In this document: positions 41,439 through 50,289 of the stretch, piece after piece
How the letters are laid out: each line of letters opens with the position of its first letter
Numbering within the stretch: the first letter of the stretch is position 1
DNA from: Chthonomonas sp.
Lineage (GTDB): Bacteria > Armatimonadota > Fimbriimonadia > Fimbriimonadales > Fimbriimonadaceae
DNA length: 64,000 bases
Assembly (NCBI GenBank): GCA_016788585.1
Contig: JAEURP010000011.1
Coordinates: forward strand, 62,001-126,000
Direction: 5' to 3'
Translations under genes and position numbers: made by a program
The notes under the pieces: generated by a model
Databases searched by the model: none
Seen by the model: only the letters and a program-made list of their open reading frames with translations
What the model was told of the DNA's origin: nothing

Positions 41439-41966
41439 ATGCGTCAGAATCCAGTGATGCTCGTCAGCGCAGACTCACTTGCCGCCTTTGCACAAAACGT
41501 TAAGCTGCCGATGGGGCTGGTGCTCGACGAGGTGGAAGTAAAGGCGGCGGGAATATCGTTTGATGGAGATGCCAGCCTGCTGGAACCAGCTCAGGTCATC
41601 GCCCGTATCTCTCCCGAATCCTTGACGACCTTTGTGGCCGCGCAGCTGCCTCCAATTGTTCAAAGAGTTGAGATTGGCTTCAAGGAAGGCCTAATTGTGG
41701 CGAGAGTCGTGGTCAAACTCGTCGTTGAAGTCACCGCCACCGCGAGATTACTTCCTGAGATTCAAGATAAAAAGAGCTTGACGCTAAAGCTTGTGGACTT
41801 TGAAGGCCCCGCAATTGCCCGTGGCTTCTTGGAAAAGCAGATCGCCGATCGTAACCCAGTCTTTGAATCAGCCAGCGTCCCGTTTCCATTGGACCTTGAC
41901 GATGTTCAAGTTAACGAAAGCCTAGAGATTTACGCCCATGCAAACCTTCCTGTGCTCAAGGGCTAG
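41439..41966 (+). CDS. hypothetical protein, DUF2993-like
   Basis: 175 residues, no clear signal peptide. It is an alternating amphipathic beta protein with LLPEIQDKKSLTLKLVDFEGP and an IYAHANLPVLKG C-terminus, reminiscent of the DUF2993/LmeA lipid-binding fold. A second ATG six codons in (41457) is an alternative start. It lies just upstream of tRNA-Leu. The family call is a guess. Confidence 0.6.
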   Translation: MRQNPVMLVSADSLAAFAQNVKLPMGLVLDEVEVKAAGISFDGDASLLEPAQVIARISPESLTTFVAAQLPPIVQRVEIGFKEGLIVARVVVKLVVEVTATARLLPEIQDKKSLTLKLVDFEGPAIARGFLEKQIADRNPVFESASVPFPLDLDDVQVNESLEIYAHANLPVLKG

Positions 41967-41994
41967 GGCCATGCTGGTATCTTCTTGGCGGACC

Positions 41995-42080
41995 GGGCGA
42001 GTGGCGAAATTGGTAGACGCACTGGATTTAGGTTCCAGCGGTTAATAGCCGTGAGAGTTCAAGTCTCTCCTTGCCCACCA
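41995..42080 (+). tRNA. tRNA-Leu (anticodon UAG)
   Basis: Acceptor stem GGGCGAG pairs with CTTGCCC, the loop CTGGA-TTTAGGT-TCCAG puts TAG in the anticodon, a long variable arm follows and the T-loop is GTTCAAGTC. 86 nt including the encoded 3' CCA. Confidence 0.95.
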
Positions 42081-42081
42081 C

Positions 42082-42501
42082 TTAACCCAATTGCCCTATG
42101 AGCAAAACATAGCCGTCGGGATCGTGAACCCTTAGTTCGCCATCCGGCATGTAAAACGGCTTGTTGATATCGAACAGCCGCCCATTCCTTGGCCAATCCA
42201 TCTCGTCTCCATTGAACTTACCGCCGTTATGAACTCCACTCTGCAGTAGATGCTCCCGAAGAGCTGAAATGTCCTCTGAATAAAGATAAAAAAGTGCGGC
42301 CTGAGTAGTAGGATCGATCGGTCCCGAAGCCTTGGCGAGCATCAAGTCCGAATTCTTTCCCTTCATTCTCGCCCAGTACGGATCGCCTTCCTCTCCGAAA
42401 CGCGAGTCTAGAATCATCCCTAACTTCTCGTAGAACGCCTGGCTCTCGAGCACGCTCTGAACATGAATGTAGGGCACAAACCCAGTGATTTGATGTGACA
42501 T
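42082..42501 (-). CDS. VOC-family (glyoxalase/bleomycin-resistance-like) protein
   Basis: 139 residues from the ATG at 42501. The VOC fold appears as FVPYIHVQSVLESQAFYEKLGMIL at the start and FYMPDGELRVHDPDGYVLLIGQ at the end, with metal-ligand-like His in YIHV and Glu in GELRVHDPDG. These proteins are dioxygenases, isomerases or binding proteins; the substrate cannot be read. Its stop lies just after the tRNA-Leu 3' end. Confidence 0.85.
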   Translation of the reverse strand: MSHQITGFVPYIHVQSVLESQAFYEKLGMILDSRFGEEGDPYWARMKGKNSDLMLAKASGPIDPTTQAALFYLYSEDISALREHLLQSGVHNGGKFNGDEMDWPRNGRLFDINKPFYMPDGELRVHDPDGYVLLIGQLG

Positions 42502-42564
42502 AAGCCTAATCAAGCGGGAGCAACCGCTTCACTTCATTATGAATCCCGTTCATACTCTCAAGCG

Positions 42565-43314
42565 ATGCTCACAGTTGAGGCGAATGGCCCCGTCACGACA
42601 ATCACCCTCAATCGCCCGGAGGTTCGCAACGCCCTCAGCGATCACCTGATCGCCGCCCTTACCGAGGCTTTCCGAGGCGTGTCCACAGAGACAAGGGCGA
42701 TCGTCCTCACTGGTGCCGATCCAGCTTTTTGCGCCGGTGGCGATCTCGAATGGATGAAGCGGGCCGCGAGCTACACAACCGAGGAAAACATCGCTGATGC
42801 CCTCAAGCTCGCCGAGCTTTTTCAAGCCATCGCAACCTGCAAACCAATCGTCGTCGCCCGAGTTAATGGTCATGCCTTCGGCGGCGGCGCGGGCCTCGTA
42901 GCCTGCTGCGATGCTGCCGTCATGGCCCCGAAAGCGCTCATGAGCTTCAGCGAAGTGAAGCTTGGCCTCATCGCCGCTACGATCAGCCGCTTCGTCGTCC
43001 CCAAGATCGGACAAGGGCATGCCCGCCATCTTTTTTCAACCGGCGAAGTCTTTGGTGCTGACCACGCGTTGCGCATCGGAATGGTTCACGCTGTCGGCGA
43101 CGACCTCGACGACCTTGTCAACGCCAAACTCAAAGCCATCCTTGCCGCCGGGCCCGAGTCCGCCTATGCCAGCAAGATGCTTGCCCAAGACCCCGCGCTC
43201 GAACCTGATGTCGGCGCACGTCTTCTCGCCGAACGTCGCGCAACCGCCGAAGCCAAAGAAGGCATCAGCGCATTTCTCGAAAAGCGCAAGGCATCATTCG
43301 TGGTGGAACCATGA
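42565..43314 (+). CDS. enoyl-CoA hydratase/isomerase family protein, methylglutaconyl-CoA hydratase-like
   Basis: 249 residues. Crotonase fold: ITLNRPEVRNALS, oxyanion-hole loops AFCAGGDLEWMK and HAFGGGAGLVACCD, and SEVKLGLIAATISRFVVPKIGQGHARHLFSTGEVF, a stretch close to methylglutaconyl-CoA hydratases of leucine breakdown. It overlaps the biotin carboxylase gene by 4 bp, which fits a methylcrotonyl-CoA carboxylase partner, but the exact substrate is inferred. Confidence 0.86.
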   Translation: MLTVEANGPVTTITLNRPEVRNALSDHLIAALTEAFRGVSTETRAIVLTGADPAFCAGGDLEWMKRAASYTTEENIADALKLAELFQAIATCKPIVVARVNGHAFGGGAGLVACCDAAVMAPKALMSFSEVKLGLIAATISRFVVPKIGQGHARHLFSTGEVFGADHALRIGMVHAVGDDLDDLVNAKLKAILAAGPESAYASKMLAQDPALEPDVGARLLAERRATAEAKEGISAFLEKRKASFVVEP

Positions 43315-44810
43315 GAGTCCTGATCGCCAATCGTGGCGAAATCGCCATCCGCATCATGCGCACCTTGCGCGAGATGGGTATCCCGTCGGTCGCGATCTAT
43401 TCCGACGCTGACCGCGACGCACTCCACCCCAAGCTCGCTGATCAAGCCATCGCCATCGGGGGCAACGCCCCCGCGGAGAGCTACCTCGACATGGCCAAGG
43501 TAATTGCCGCCGCCAAAGAATCCGGTGCCGACGCCATCCACCCCGGCTACGGCTTTCTTTCGGAAAGAGCCGAGTTCGCCGACGAATGCCGCAAAGCCGG
43601 AATCAGGTTCATCGGCCCCAGCCCCGAAGCTATGCGCGCCCTCGGAGGCAAAATTGAATCCAAGCAAATCGCGGTCGCGGCCGGCGTCCCAATCACTCCT
43701 GGCTTCTTCGAACCAGGCGCAACCGACACCCAGTTAGAAAGAGCCGCTATGGAGATCGGCTTCCCCGTGATGCTCAAAGCCAGCGCAGGCGGCGGTGGTC
43801 GTGGCATGCGCGCCGTTCACAGCCAAGACGGGTTCAGTAGCGCCCTCCAAATGGCCCGCGACGAGGCAGTTAACGCCTTCGGCGACGGTGCGATGATGGT
43901 CGAGAAGCTCGTCCAGCAGCCCCGCCATATCGAGGTACAAATCATCGCTGACGAGCATGGCAATGTCGCTCCGCTCTTCGAGCGCGAGTGCAGCATTCAG
44001 CGCCGCCACCAAAAGCTCCTCGAAGAGTGCCCTTCTCCGCTGGTCGAGGAGCATCCAGAGCTTTGGGATGGCATGCGCGAGGCAGCGGTCAGCCTCATCA
44101 AGAAAGCCAACTACACTGGCGCTGGCACCTGCGAGTTCATCGTAGACCCGGTCACGCGCGAGTTCTATTTCCTTGAGGTGAATGCTCGCCTCCAAGTCGA
44201 GCACACGGTCACCGAAGGTGTTACAGGTCTTGATCTCGTGCGACTCCAAATTGAGGTCGCCAACGGCAAGACCCTTAAAAACCTCATTCCCGAGTTTCTT
44301 GATGGCGACCGCCGCAACCTGCGTGGTCACTGCCTCGAGGCGCGCATTGTAGCTGAGAATCCCGCCCAAAACTTCTTGCCCAGCATCGGCAAGATTCTCG
44401 CCTGGGCCGAGCCACGCGGAGTCCGCGTAGACACAGGCTTTGCAGCCGGTAGCGAAGTTAGCAGCCACTACGACAGCATGATCGCCAAGGTCATCACCGA
44501 AGCTCCCGACCGTGCGCAATGCTTAGAAAGGATGGTGGATGCGTTGGAGGACTTCCATGTGCTCGGCGTTCACACCAATATCGCCTACTTGCTCGATGTT
44601 GTTCAGCACCCCGAGTTTGCGTCTGGCAATTTGGACACCGGCTTTCTCGCACGCCACTTCGAGGACTGGTCCGGCTCTGGAGAGGTGCCTGCCGTGATCG
44701 CAAACCTCATGGCGGCGGCGAGCCTCAGTTCAGCTGGACCAACACAATGCAAGGAAGTCAGCCCGTCTGCATGGTCTGACTCTTCAGGTTGGCGAAATGC
44801 TCGAGCCTAG
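43311..44810 (+). CDS. biotin carboxylase subunit (acyl-CoA carboxylase alpha), no biotin carrier domain
   Basis: 499 residues. Biotin carboxylase domain: LIANRGEIAIRIMRTLREMGI, HPGYGFLSERAEFAD, the ATP-grasp loop KASAGGGGRGMRAV, RDCSIQRRHQK-like RECSIQRRHQKLLEECPSP, EFYFLEVNARLQVEHTVTE and the C-terminal HYDSMIAKVI. It carboxylates biotin with ATP and bicarbonate. The usual linker follows (SPSAWSDSSGWRN), and the protein then stops, without the AMKM biotinyl domain normally found in methylcrotonyl/propionyl-CoA alpha subunits. A separate carrier protein is needed and is not in the window. Overlaps the next gene by 14 bp. Confidence 0.9.
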   Translation: MRVLIANRGEIAIRIMRTLREMGIPSVAIYSDADRDALHPKLADQAIAIGGNAPAESYLDMAKVIAAAKESGADAIHPGYGFLSERAEFADECRKAGIRFIGPSPEAMRALGGKIESKQIAVAAGVPITPGFFEPGATDTQLERAAMEIGFPVMLKASAGGGGRGMRAVHSQDGFSSALQMARDEAVNAFGDGAMMVEKLVQQPRHIEVQIIADEHGNVAPLFERECSIQRRHQKLLEECPSPLVEEHPELWDGMREAAVSLIKKANYTGAGTCEFIVDPVTREFYFLEVNARLQVEHTVTEGVTGLDLVRLQIEVANGKTLKNLIPEFLDGDRRNLRGHCLEARIVAENPAQNFLPSIGKILAWAEPRGVRVDTGFAAGSEVSSHYDSMIAKVITEAPDRAQCLERMVDALEDFHVLGVHTNIAYLLDVVQHPEFASGNLDTGFLARHFEDWSGSGEVPAVIANLMAAASLSSAGPTQCKEVSPSAWSDSSGWRNARA

Positions 44811-45171
44811 CAACGAAGAAGTTTCTCGCCGCGCCGAGGTTATGGCGGCGATTTTCGAGTGCATCCGCGCTAACCGTCCCGTCAAGCTCCCGCCGTTCGA
44901 CCCCGCCGCTGGCAACCAAGTCGGCGCCGAGCCCAATCCGTTCAATGGCAAGGTCGGCGACCTAGCCTATCAGTTTGAAGGCGAAGAAGACCTACTCCAT
45001 CTCATCATTCGCCGAGCCGACCACCAGCCGCTTCCACCCAACGAAGCCCGCGCCGTCGCCGCCTGGCTCTTCTCCGGCGTCCCCCCCGCCCTCATCTGGT
45101 TCAAAGCAGGCACAATTGAGCAGCACTTCTATCTGGGCCACGATGACCTCCTTAAGTACTCAGGCGGTTAA
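44797..45171 (+). CDS. hypothetical protein
   Basis: 124 residues, no signal peptide or membrane helix. Helical and acidic at the start (EEVSRRAEVMAAIFECIRANRP), with ADHQPLPPNEARAVAAWLFSGVPPALIWFKAGTIEQHFYLGHD at the C-terminus, an unusual His/aromatic-rich region. It overlaps the biotin carboxylase end by 14 bp and may be co-translated. No family recognised. Confidence 0.6.
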   Translation: MLEPSNEEVSRRAEVMAAIFECIRANRPVKLPPFDPAAGNQVGAEPNPFNGKVGDLAYQFEGEEDLLHLIIRRADHQPLPPNEARAVAAWLFSGVPPALIWFKAGTIEQHFYLGHDDLLKYSGG

Positions 45172-45192
45172 CAGTTAGCAGTTAGCGGTTAG
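45172..45192. repeat. three 7-bp tandem units after the hypothetical gene
   Basis: CAGTTAG-CAGTTAG-CGGTTAG, directly after the stop of the hypothetical gene. It begins the 117 bp gap before the lyase gene, which otherwise shows no recognisable promoter. Confidence 0.4.
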
Positions 45193-45288
45193 CGAATCCG
45201 AACTCTGAACTCAAATCTCCGAACTTCGACAAAACTAGCAACTATCCGGTAACACTGGCCCGAAACTTGTGATTCTGCATTTCAAGAC

Positions 45289-47028
45289 ATGCGAACACTT
45301 CTTTTGTCAGCCATCACTGCACTCAGCGCTATCTCCTTCGGTCAAGCCCCACGGCTCATCCTCGATCCCGCCACGTCGCAGAACAACCTGAGCGTTTTCG
45401 CTAACTCCACCCAGAACACGCAACTCACAGCCCGACTGATCCAAGAAGCCGACCGCACCCTCGGCACCCGACTCGAAGACTACAGCCTCGTTCAAAACTC
45501 GCTCCTCACGACCTCACGTGACATCCTCGCGACCGTGATGAACACCAGCATGGCCTACCGCGTAACCGGCGACACCAAGTACAAAGATTACGCCGTTCGC
45601 CAGATGCTTGCCGCCGCTAACTTCCCCGATTGGTACCCAGCTCACTTCCTCGGCACTTCCGAGCTCACCCTTGCCATGGCAATTGGCTACGACTGGCTCG
45701 GCAATGCGATTTCCGATACCGACCGCGCCGTGATTCGTAAGGCGATCATCGACAAAGGCCTGACACCTGGCCTCGACCAATTCACCAAGCGAGCTGATTG
45801 GACGCAAAAGACGACGAATTGGAGCCAGGTCTGTGCCTCGAGCCTCGGCATGGCAGCCGTTGCTATTCAAAAGGACGACAAGGCCATGTACACCCGTGTT
45901 ATCAACCTCGCGGCGCCATGCGCCAAGCGAGCGGTCAGCGAATACAACAAGGGAGGCATCCCCAGCGAAGGCCCCGTCTACTGGCGCTATGGCATGGCAT
46001 TCCACACGATGTTCAACCGAACGATGGTTAACCAGTTTGGCAAGTTCCAGTCGGTCATGAGCGACAAGGCTTACGCTCAAACCGCTTGGTATCCGGTCTA
46101 CGTCCTCGGCCCCAGCGGCAAGAACTTCAACTTTAGCGACTCCAGCGACTGGTTCGTCCCAACCCCGGCCACGCTCGAGCTCGCTCGTCAAACCAACCAA
46201 CCTCAAATCGCCGCTTGGACCAACGCCCGCGTTCAAGAACTCCTCAATGATCCGCAGACTTGGAACGAAGAGCACCGCCTCTCGGCTCTCTTCCTCGCTT
46301 GGAGCATGGAAGCAGGCGACATGAACACAACCAACCTTCCGCTGGATCGCTTCTTCGATGGCGACACCGACATCGTCACGATGCGCGGCTCGTGGACCGA
46401 TGAGAGCTCTAGCTTCGTCGGCATCAAGGGTGGTAAGAACGGCGTTCCTCACGGCCACCTCGACCTCGGTTCCTTCATCTTCGATGCCCTCGGCGAGCGA
46501 TGGGCCATGGACCTCGGCAAGGACAGCTACAACCTTCCTGGCTACTTCAGCAAGGAGCGATACAGCTACTATCGAACCGGCTCCGCGAGCCAGAACACGG
46601 TCTACTTTGGCAACAACCAAGCGACAAACGGAACTTCGACCTTTAAGAACAAGCTTAACGTTGCCTCGCCTTACGCTTCGATCGACATGACCAAGGCTCA
46701 GTCTAATGCCACATCCGTCGTTCGCCGCTTCGACTTCGTCAACCGTACCGACCTCGTGATTACCGACACCGTCAAGACTGCCAAGGGCGCATGGCGATGG
46801 CAAATGGTTACGACCGCAAATATCACCCTGAACGGCAAACAAGCCATTCTTGAGATCAATGGCAAGCAAGTTATTGCAGAAATCCTCTCCAATAATGGTG
46901 TCTTCGAGATCACAAGCACAAAGCCAGCAACGGTAGCAGAGAATCAAAACACGGGGACGCAAATGCTATCCGTGATGATGTCAGCCGGCACGAGTGAACT
47001 CAAGGTTGCGCTCAAGCCAGTTCTATAA
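45289..47028 (+). CDS. heparinase II/III-like exported polysaccharide lyase
   Basis: 579 residues with a signal peptide (LLLSAITALSAISFG). An N-terminal alpha/alpha toroid (about 30-320; WYPAHFLGTSELTLAMAIGYDWL, then GIPSEGPVYWRYGMAFHTMF) precedes a C-terminal beta-sandwich with GVPHGHLDLGSFIFDALGERWAMDLGKDSYNLPGYF, the Heparinase II/III domain signature. Likely a secreted lyase for uronate-containing polysaccharide; the exact family and substrate cannot be read. Followed by a long inverted repeat. Confidence 0.88.
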   Translation: MRTLLLSAITALSAISFGQAPRLILDPATSQNNLSVFANSTQNTQLTARLIQEADRTLGTRLEDYSLVQNSLLTTSRDILATVMNTSMAYRVTGDTKYKDYAVRQMLAAANFPDWYPAHFLGTSELTLAMAIGYDWLGNAISDTDRAVIRKAIIDKGLTPGLDQFTKRADWTQKTTNWSQVCASSLGMAAVAIQKDDKAMYTRVINLAAPCAKRAVSEYNKGGIPSEGPVYWRYGMAFHTMFNRTMVNQFGKFQSVMSDKAYAQTAWYPVYVLGPSGKNFNFSDSSDWFVPTPATLELARQTNQPQIAAWTNARVQELLNDPQTWNEEHRLSALFLAWSMEAGDMNTTNLPLDRFFDGDTDIVTMRGSWTDESSSFVGIKGGKNGVPHGHLDLGSFIFDALGERWAMDLGKDSYNLPGYFSKERYSYYRTGSASQNTVYFGNNQATNGTSTFKNKLNVASPYASIDMTKAQSNATSVVRRFDFVNRTDLVITDTVKTAKGAWRWQMVTTANITLNGKQAILEINGKQVIAEILSNNGVFEITSTKPATVAENQNTGTQMLSVMMSAGTSELKVALKPVL

Positions 47029-47040
47029 CTAGAAAGGCGG

Positions 47041-47089
47041 CGTGGGTGGCGAACGATTACTCAGCGTTATCGTTTACGTCCCACCCACG
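47041..47089. repeat. large imperfect inverted repeat after the lyase gene
   Basis: CGTGGGTGG (47041-47049) pairs with CCACCCACG (47081-47089), with inner AACGAT/ATCGTT (47052-47057 / 47069-47074). No U-run follows, so it may be a palindromic element rather than a terminator. It lies 12 bp after the lyase stop. Confidence 0.5.
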
Positions 47090-47146
47090 GAGTCATGGGT
47101 GTTGACGTCGTTGACTGTCTCGGGTTGGAGACGACACCCATGCCAC

Positions 47147-47234
47147 AAAGCTAGCCGTTTGAGTCACCCCGACCACGGAAGAAGGCTCACAAAGCAAGCC
47201 GTTTGAGTCACCCCTGCCACGGAAGTGGGCACCC
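47147..47234. repeat. two 44-bp tandem units
   Basis: Two copies of a 44 bp unit follow each other (47147-47190 and 47191-47234), sharing GCCGTTTGAGTCACCCC and CCACGGAAG with a few changes. The remainder of the 271 bp gap between the lyase and the small membrane protein has no recognisable gene. Confidence 0.6.
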
Positions 47235-47237
47235 AAA

Positions 47238-47275
47238 GTACAAGAAGAAGCCTCCCGCACTAAATCGCGAGAGGC
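47238..47275 (-). terminator. terminator of the small membrane protein gene
   Basis: On minus, GCCTCTCGC-GATTTAGT-GCGGGAGGC (one mismatch) is followed by TTCTTCTTGTACTTTG, an interrupted U-rich tract. It begins 25 bp after the stop of the small gene. Confidence 0.6.
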
Positions 47276-47299
47276 ATTGACCTATCTTTCGGCTGAAGA

Positions 47300-47515
47300 C
47301 TAGCGGCCAGCTGGCATGCTGGGGTCGCCTCCACCAGCATTAGGTGACGGCGGATTCAAAGGCAAACCCGTCTCATGGTTAACTCCCTCTTCCAGCGATC
47401 CAGCCTTTTTCTCTGGTCCCTCGCCGCCAACATTCTTGGCCATCATAAAGCCGACTGCTCCCAATGCCAGAACGATGACTCCAACAAGGGCAGCAAGTTT
47501 CTTCTTGTCATCCAT
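47300..47515 (-). CDS. small membrane protein downstream of a prepilin-like gene
   Basis: 71 residues from the ATG at 47515, whose A overlaps the stop of the preceding prepilin-like gene (TGATG). One membrane helix near the N-terminus (KKKLAALVGVIVLALGAVGFMMA) is followed by a Gly/Pro/Glu-rich tail. Such small anchored proteins often follow prepilin-like genes in this group. No function recognised. Confidence 0.6.
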   Translation of the reverse strand: MDDKKKLAALVGVIVLALGAVGFMMAKNVGGEGPEKKAGSLEEGVNHETGLPLNPPSPNAGGGDPSMPAGR

Positions 47516-48342
47516 CAAATCTTGAAGTCCTCCATGTAGTGGACCATGTTGTACGCTTTGGCGGTGACTGCGGCATTTGGATTGGTCACCCATCGCTCAT
47601 CCATGGTTTGAATCTGGCGCATGCTCTTAACGTGACCATCAGCAAATCCCCAGTTCGACTGGCCCATGTAACCACCGATGCTGCCGCGGCCATCTCCGGC
47701 TCCGCTGCAATCATAAGTGATATATGAGGGGTAGACGGGCCACGACCGAATGTTTGCGCTGTAGTATCGATAGTGACTTCGATAGTTGAAGGCGGAACTG
47801 GTCATCCATAGGCTGTAAAGGTGAATTGTCGATGCAGGCATTGCGACGGAACCAAGTGTTAACGAGTCACTAACAAAGGTTCCGGACGGATTAGCGAGCC
47901 CGTGGAGGCCGAAGCAGTAGACCTGTGGCGGCTCCACCGAAGTGTCGCTGCCCTTAAACGTCCAGCTGTAGCTAATCATTTGACCGGCGTTGGCAGTCGA
48001 CCCGCAGATTTTTCGCTGGAAGGTATCTCCTGGCGCCTTGAACAATTCTTGGTTCTTGATATAAGGCATCAAAGCGTCTTCAGAACCAAAAACCTGATTG
48101 GCTTGGGCCGCAACCTGGGCACCGTTCTGAATACGGTGAAACATATCGTCGTTGTCAGTCAGATACATTTGAGCCCCAAGAAGCAGTTGCTTCATGCTGT
48201 TAAGGTCTTGGGTCTTCTTGGCGGCATTTCGGGCCTGAGCAAAGACGGGGAAAAGAATGGCGGCAAGGATCGCAATGATGGCGATAACGACCAGCAGTTC
48301 GATCAGGGTAAAAGCTCGCCGTCGAGCATTTGCAAAAATCAT
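47515..48342 (-). CDS. prepilin-type exported protein with H-X9-DG-like C-terminus
   Basis: 275 residues. The N-terminus ([28 protein letters not shown]) is a type IV prepilin leader and helix, with G/A before FTLIE and Glu at +5. The C-terminal [18 protein letters not shown] matches the H-X9-DG type domain seen in large paralogous sets of planctomycetes and armatimonads. Probable pseudopilin or surface protein; its partner is the small membrane protein behind it. Confidence 0.9.
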   Translation of the reverse strand: MIFANARRRAFTLIELLVVIAIIAILAAILFPVFAQARNAAKKTQDLNSMKQLLLGAQMYLTDNDDMFHRIQNGAQVAAQANQVFGSEDALMPYIKNQELFKAPGDTFQRKICGSTANAGQMISYSWTFKGSDTSVEPPQVYCFGLHGLANPSGTFVSDSLTLGSVAMPASTIHLYSLWMTSSAFNYRSHYRYYSANIRSWPVYPSYITYDCSGAGDGRGSIGGYMGQSNWGFADGHVKSMRQIQTMDERWVTNPNAAVTAKAYNMVHYMEDFKI

Positions 48343-48417
48343 GAGTATGAGTGCCTCAAAGCTAGTTTACATGGAAATCGCCGGTTCAGTTCAAGCTTGC
48401 GAAAGTAAACTCTTCTC

Positions 48418-49596
48418 ATGGCCTTTCAGAAGAAAATCGTGCGCGATGTCGACGTTACCGATAAGCGTGTCCTCGTTCGTTGCGATTTCAATGTTCCGCT
48501 AGATAATGGACAGATTACCGATGACCGCCGCATCGCCGCAAGTGTTCCGACGTTGCGGTTCTTGGTGCAGGCTGGAGCAAAGGTCATCGTTTGCAGCCAC
48601 CTTGGGCGCCCTAAGGGCGTAACTCCCGAGTTCTCGTTGGGGGTCGTGGCGGAGCGGCTTTCGGAGCTACTAGGTGTACCCGTGCCTTTGGCGCCAAATT
48701 GTGTCGGCGCGGCGGTGGTGGACATGGTTGACAGAATGGTGGGCGGAGAGGTGGTGCTTTTAGAGAACGTTAGATTCCACCCCGAAGAAGAAGCCAACGA
48801 CCCCGCATTCGCCGCTCAGCTTGCCTCACTCGCCGACGTTTATGTGAACGATGCTTTTGGCACCGCCCACCGCGCCCACGCCAGCACCGAAGGCGTCGCC
48901 CACATCATCCCGGGCGTGGCGGGCTTCCTCATCGAGAAGGAAATCGAATACCTCGGTAGCGCGCTCGACCACCCCAAGCGACCGTTTGTCGCGATTCTCG
49001 GCGGCGCAAAGGTGAAGGACAAAATTCCCGTCATCGAATCGCTCTTGCCTAAGGTGGATAAGCTGATTATCGGCGGCGGTATGGCGTTTACATTCCTCAA
49101 GGCGCAGGGTCACGAGATCGGCAAGTCGCTGTTCGATGAATCGAACTTTGATTTCTGCAAGAAGGTGATTGCTGAGCACTCTTCCAAACTTGCCCTACCT
49201 ACGGATGTCATTGTCGCCTCAGAACTCTCCGATACCGCTCTGGCATCAGCAGTGGGAGTGAACGCCATCGGAGTGAACGACATCGGCGCAGACATAGGGC
49301 CGGCGACCATCCATGACTTCTCCGAGATCATCGCAACTGCCGGCACGGTCGTTTGGAACGGCCCAATGGGAGTTTTCGAAATGAAGCCTTTCGAAGCCGG
49401 CACACGCAGCGTGGCCGAAGCCATGGCGAACTCGGCAGCGGTCACGGTCGTCGGCGGCGGTGATAGCGCTGCGGCGGCCGAGCAATTCGGCTTTGCCGAC
49501 GACATGTCGCACGTTAGCACGGGTGGCGGAGCCTCCCTCGAGTTCCTGGAGGGGCAAGTGCTACCGGGACTTGCCGCGTTGCAGGACCGCGCTTAG
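48418..49596 (+). CDS. pgk: phosphoglycerate kinase
   Basis: 392 residues. Pgk transfers the phosphate of 1,3-bisphosphoglycerate to ADP. Signature VLVRCDFNVPLDNG at the start, SHLGRPKG, VLLENVRFHPEEE, AHRAHAS, then the C-domain with AILGGAKVKDKI, GGGMAFTFLKAQG, VWNGPMGVFEMKPFEAGT and the GGGDSAAA tail. Length is normal. It stands alone, not with gapA. Confidence 0.97.
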   Translation: MAFQKKIVRDVDVTDKRVLVRCDFNVPLDNGQITDDRRIAASVPTLRFLVQAGAKVIVCSHLGRPKGVTPEFSLGVVAERLSELLGVPVPLAPNCVGAAVVDMVDRMVGGEVVLLENVRFHPEEEANDPAFAAQLASLADVYVNDAFGTAHRAHASTEGVAHIIPGVAGFLIEKEIEYLGSALDHPKRPFVAILGGAKVKDKIPVIESLLPKVDKLIIGGGMAFTFLKAQGHEIGKSLFDESNFDFCKKVIAEHSSKLALPTDVIVASELSDTALASAVGVNAIGVNDIGADIGPATIHDFSEIIATAGTVVWNGPMGVFEMKPFEAGTRSVAEAMANSAAVTVVGGGDSAAAAEQFGFADDMSHVSTGGGASLEFLEGQVLPGLAALQDRA

Positions 49597-49599
49597 CGA

Positions 49600-50289
49600 C
49601 TATTTGGCGAGACAATCCCGGACAACCTCGACTGGCGTCAGTTGTGAGGGTGCGCGAGTCGGCCCCACGTCGAGATCGCGATACTGTAGGACGGCCTTCG
49701 CAAAGCGCGCCAAGCCATGGGTCTTCATGTTTTGGGTTGCAGTAGCAGGATTCTCGGGCGACAACAGTCCCCCGCTCGAGCATGTTGCAGCTTCGCAGGT
49801 GAAGTCATCTAAGGTGCCATTGGCCAGCGAGGATCCTGAGAATTGGGCTAACTGGTCTTTGGAGTCTTGATTCAATGACCCCTTCGGGTCCACGATGATC
49901 ATCTGGGCGGGGCCAAACTTTGCGATCATGCGGAAGTGATGGACCAACTCTTCTTGAGTCAGATCACCATAGTACGGCGGCATCGCGACGCAACCCGCAA
50001 CTCCATGATGGGCAGCATGCTGCGCGAGGTCCATAGCCGCCATGCTTGTAATTGTTGTGACATTAACCCAAACGGGAACCACACCCGCGCACTCTCGCAT
50101 AGTGACCTCGAGAACGCTTTTGCGTTCGCTATTGGTCAAGGATGTGAATTCACCAAGATCGCCGCAAACCAAGTATCCGCGCGGCTGAAGGGGCATGAGT
50201 GACCGAATCAACCGCGCAAGACGAACTTCGCTAACTTGCGATTGGTCGTCCGTGAAAGGCGTCACCAGTGGAATGATAAATTCAGTCAA
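49600..50289 (-). CDS. DapA-family protein without its Schiff-base lysine
   Basis: 229 residues, shorter than the usual 290. The N-terminal part resembles dihydrodipicolinate synthase/N-acetylneuraminate lyase proteins (FIIPLVTPFTDDQSQV, VCGDLGEFTSLTNSERKSVLEV for GTTGEFATLT, then CVAMPPYYGDLTQEELVHHFRMIA). The catalytic Lys of IKEASGD is absent (SSLANGTLDDF) and the Tyr of YNVPGR is replaced (IIVDPKGS). The last part of the barrel is reduced. It cannot work as a normal class I aldolase. It overlaps the next gene by 8 bp, suggesting co-expression. Confidence 0.7.
   Translation of the reverse strand: MTEFIIPLVTPFTDDQSQVSEVRLARLIRSLMPLQPRGYLVCGDLGEFTSLTNSERKSVLEVTMRECAGVVPVWVNVTTITSMAAMDLAQHAAHHGVAGCVAMPPYYGDLTQEELVHHFRMIAKFGPAQMIIVDPKGSLNQDSKDQLAQFSGSSLANGTLDDFTCEAATCSSGGLLSPENPATATQNMKTHGLARFAKAVLQYRDLDVGPTRAPSQLTPVEVVRDCLAK

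Noticed and set aside
45514-46962. 482-residue open frame antisense to the lyase gene
   Set aside because: It is the mirror of a strongly biased coding strand. The plus-strand frame has a signal peptide, a recognisable Heparinase II/III domain and a start just after an intergenic region; the antisense frame has neither signal nor motif.
47147-47234. CRISPR-like array
   Set aside because: Only two directly adjoining 44-bp units, without spacers and without cas genes.
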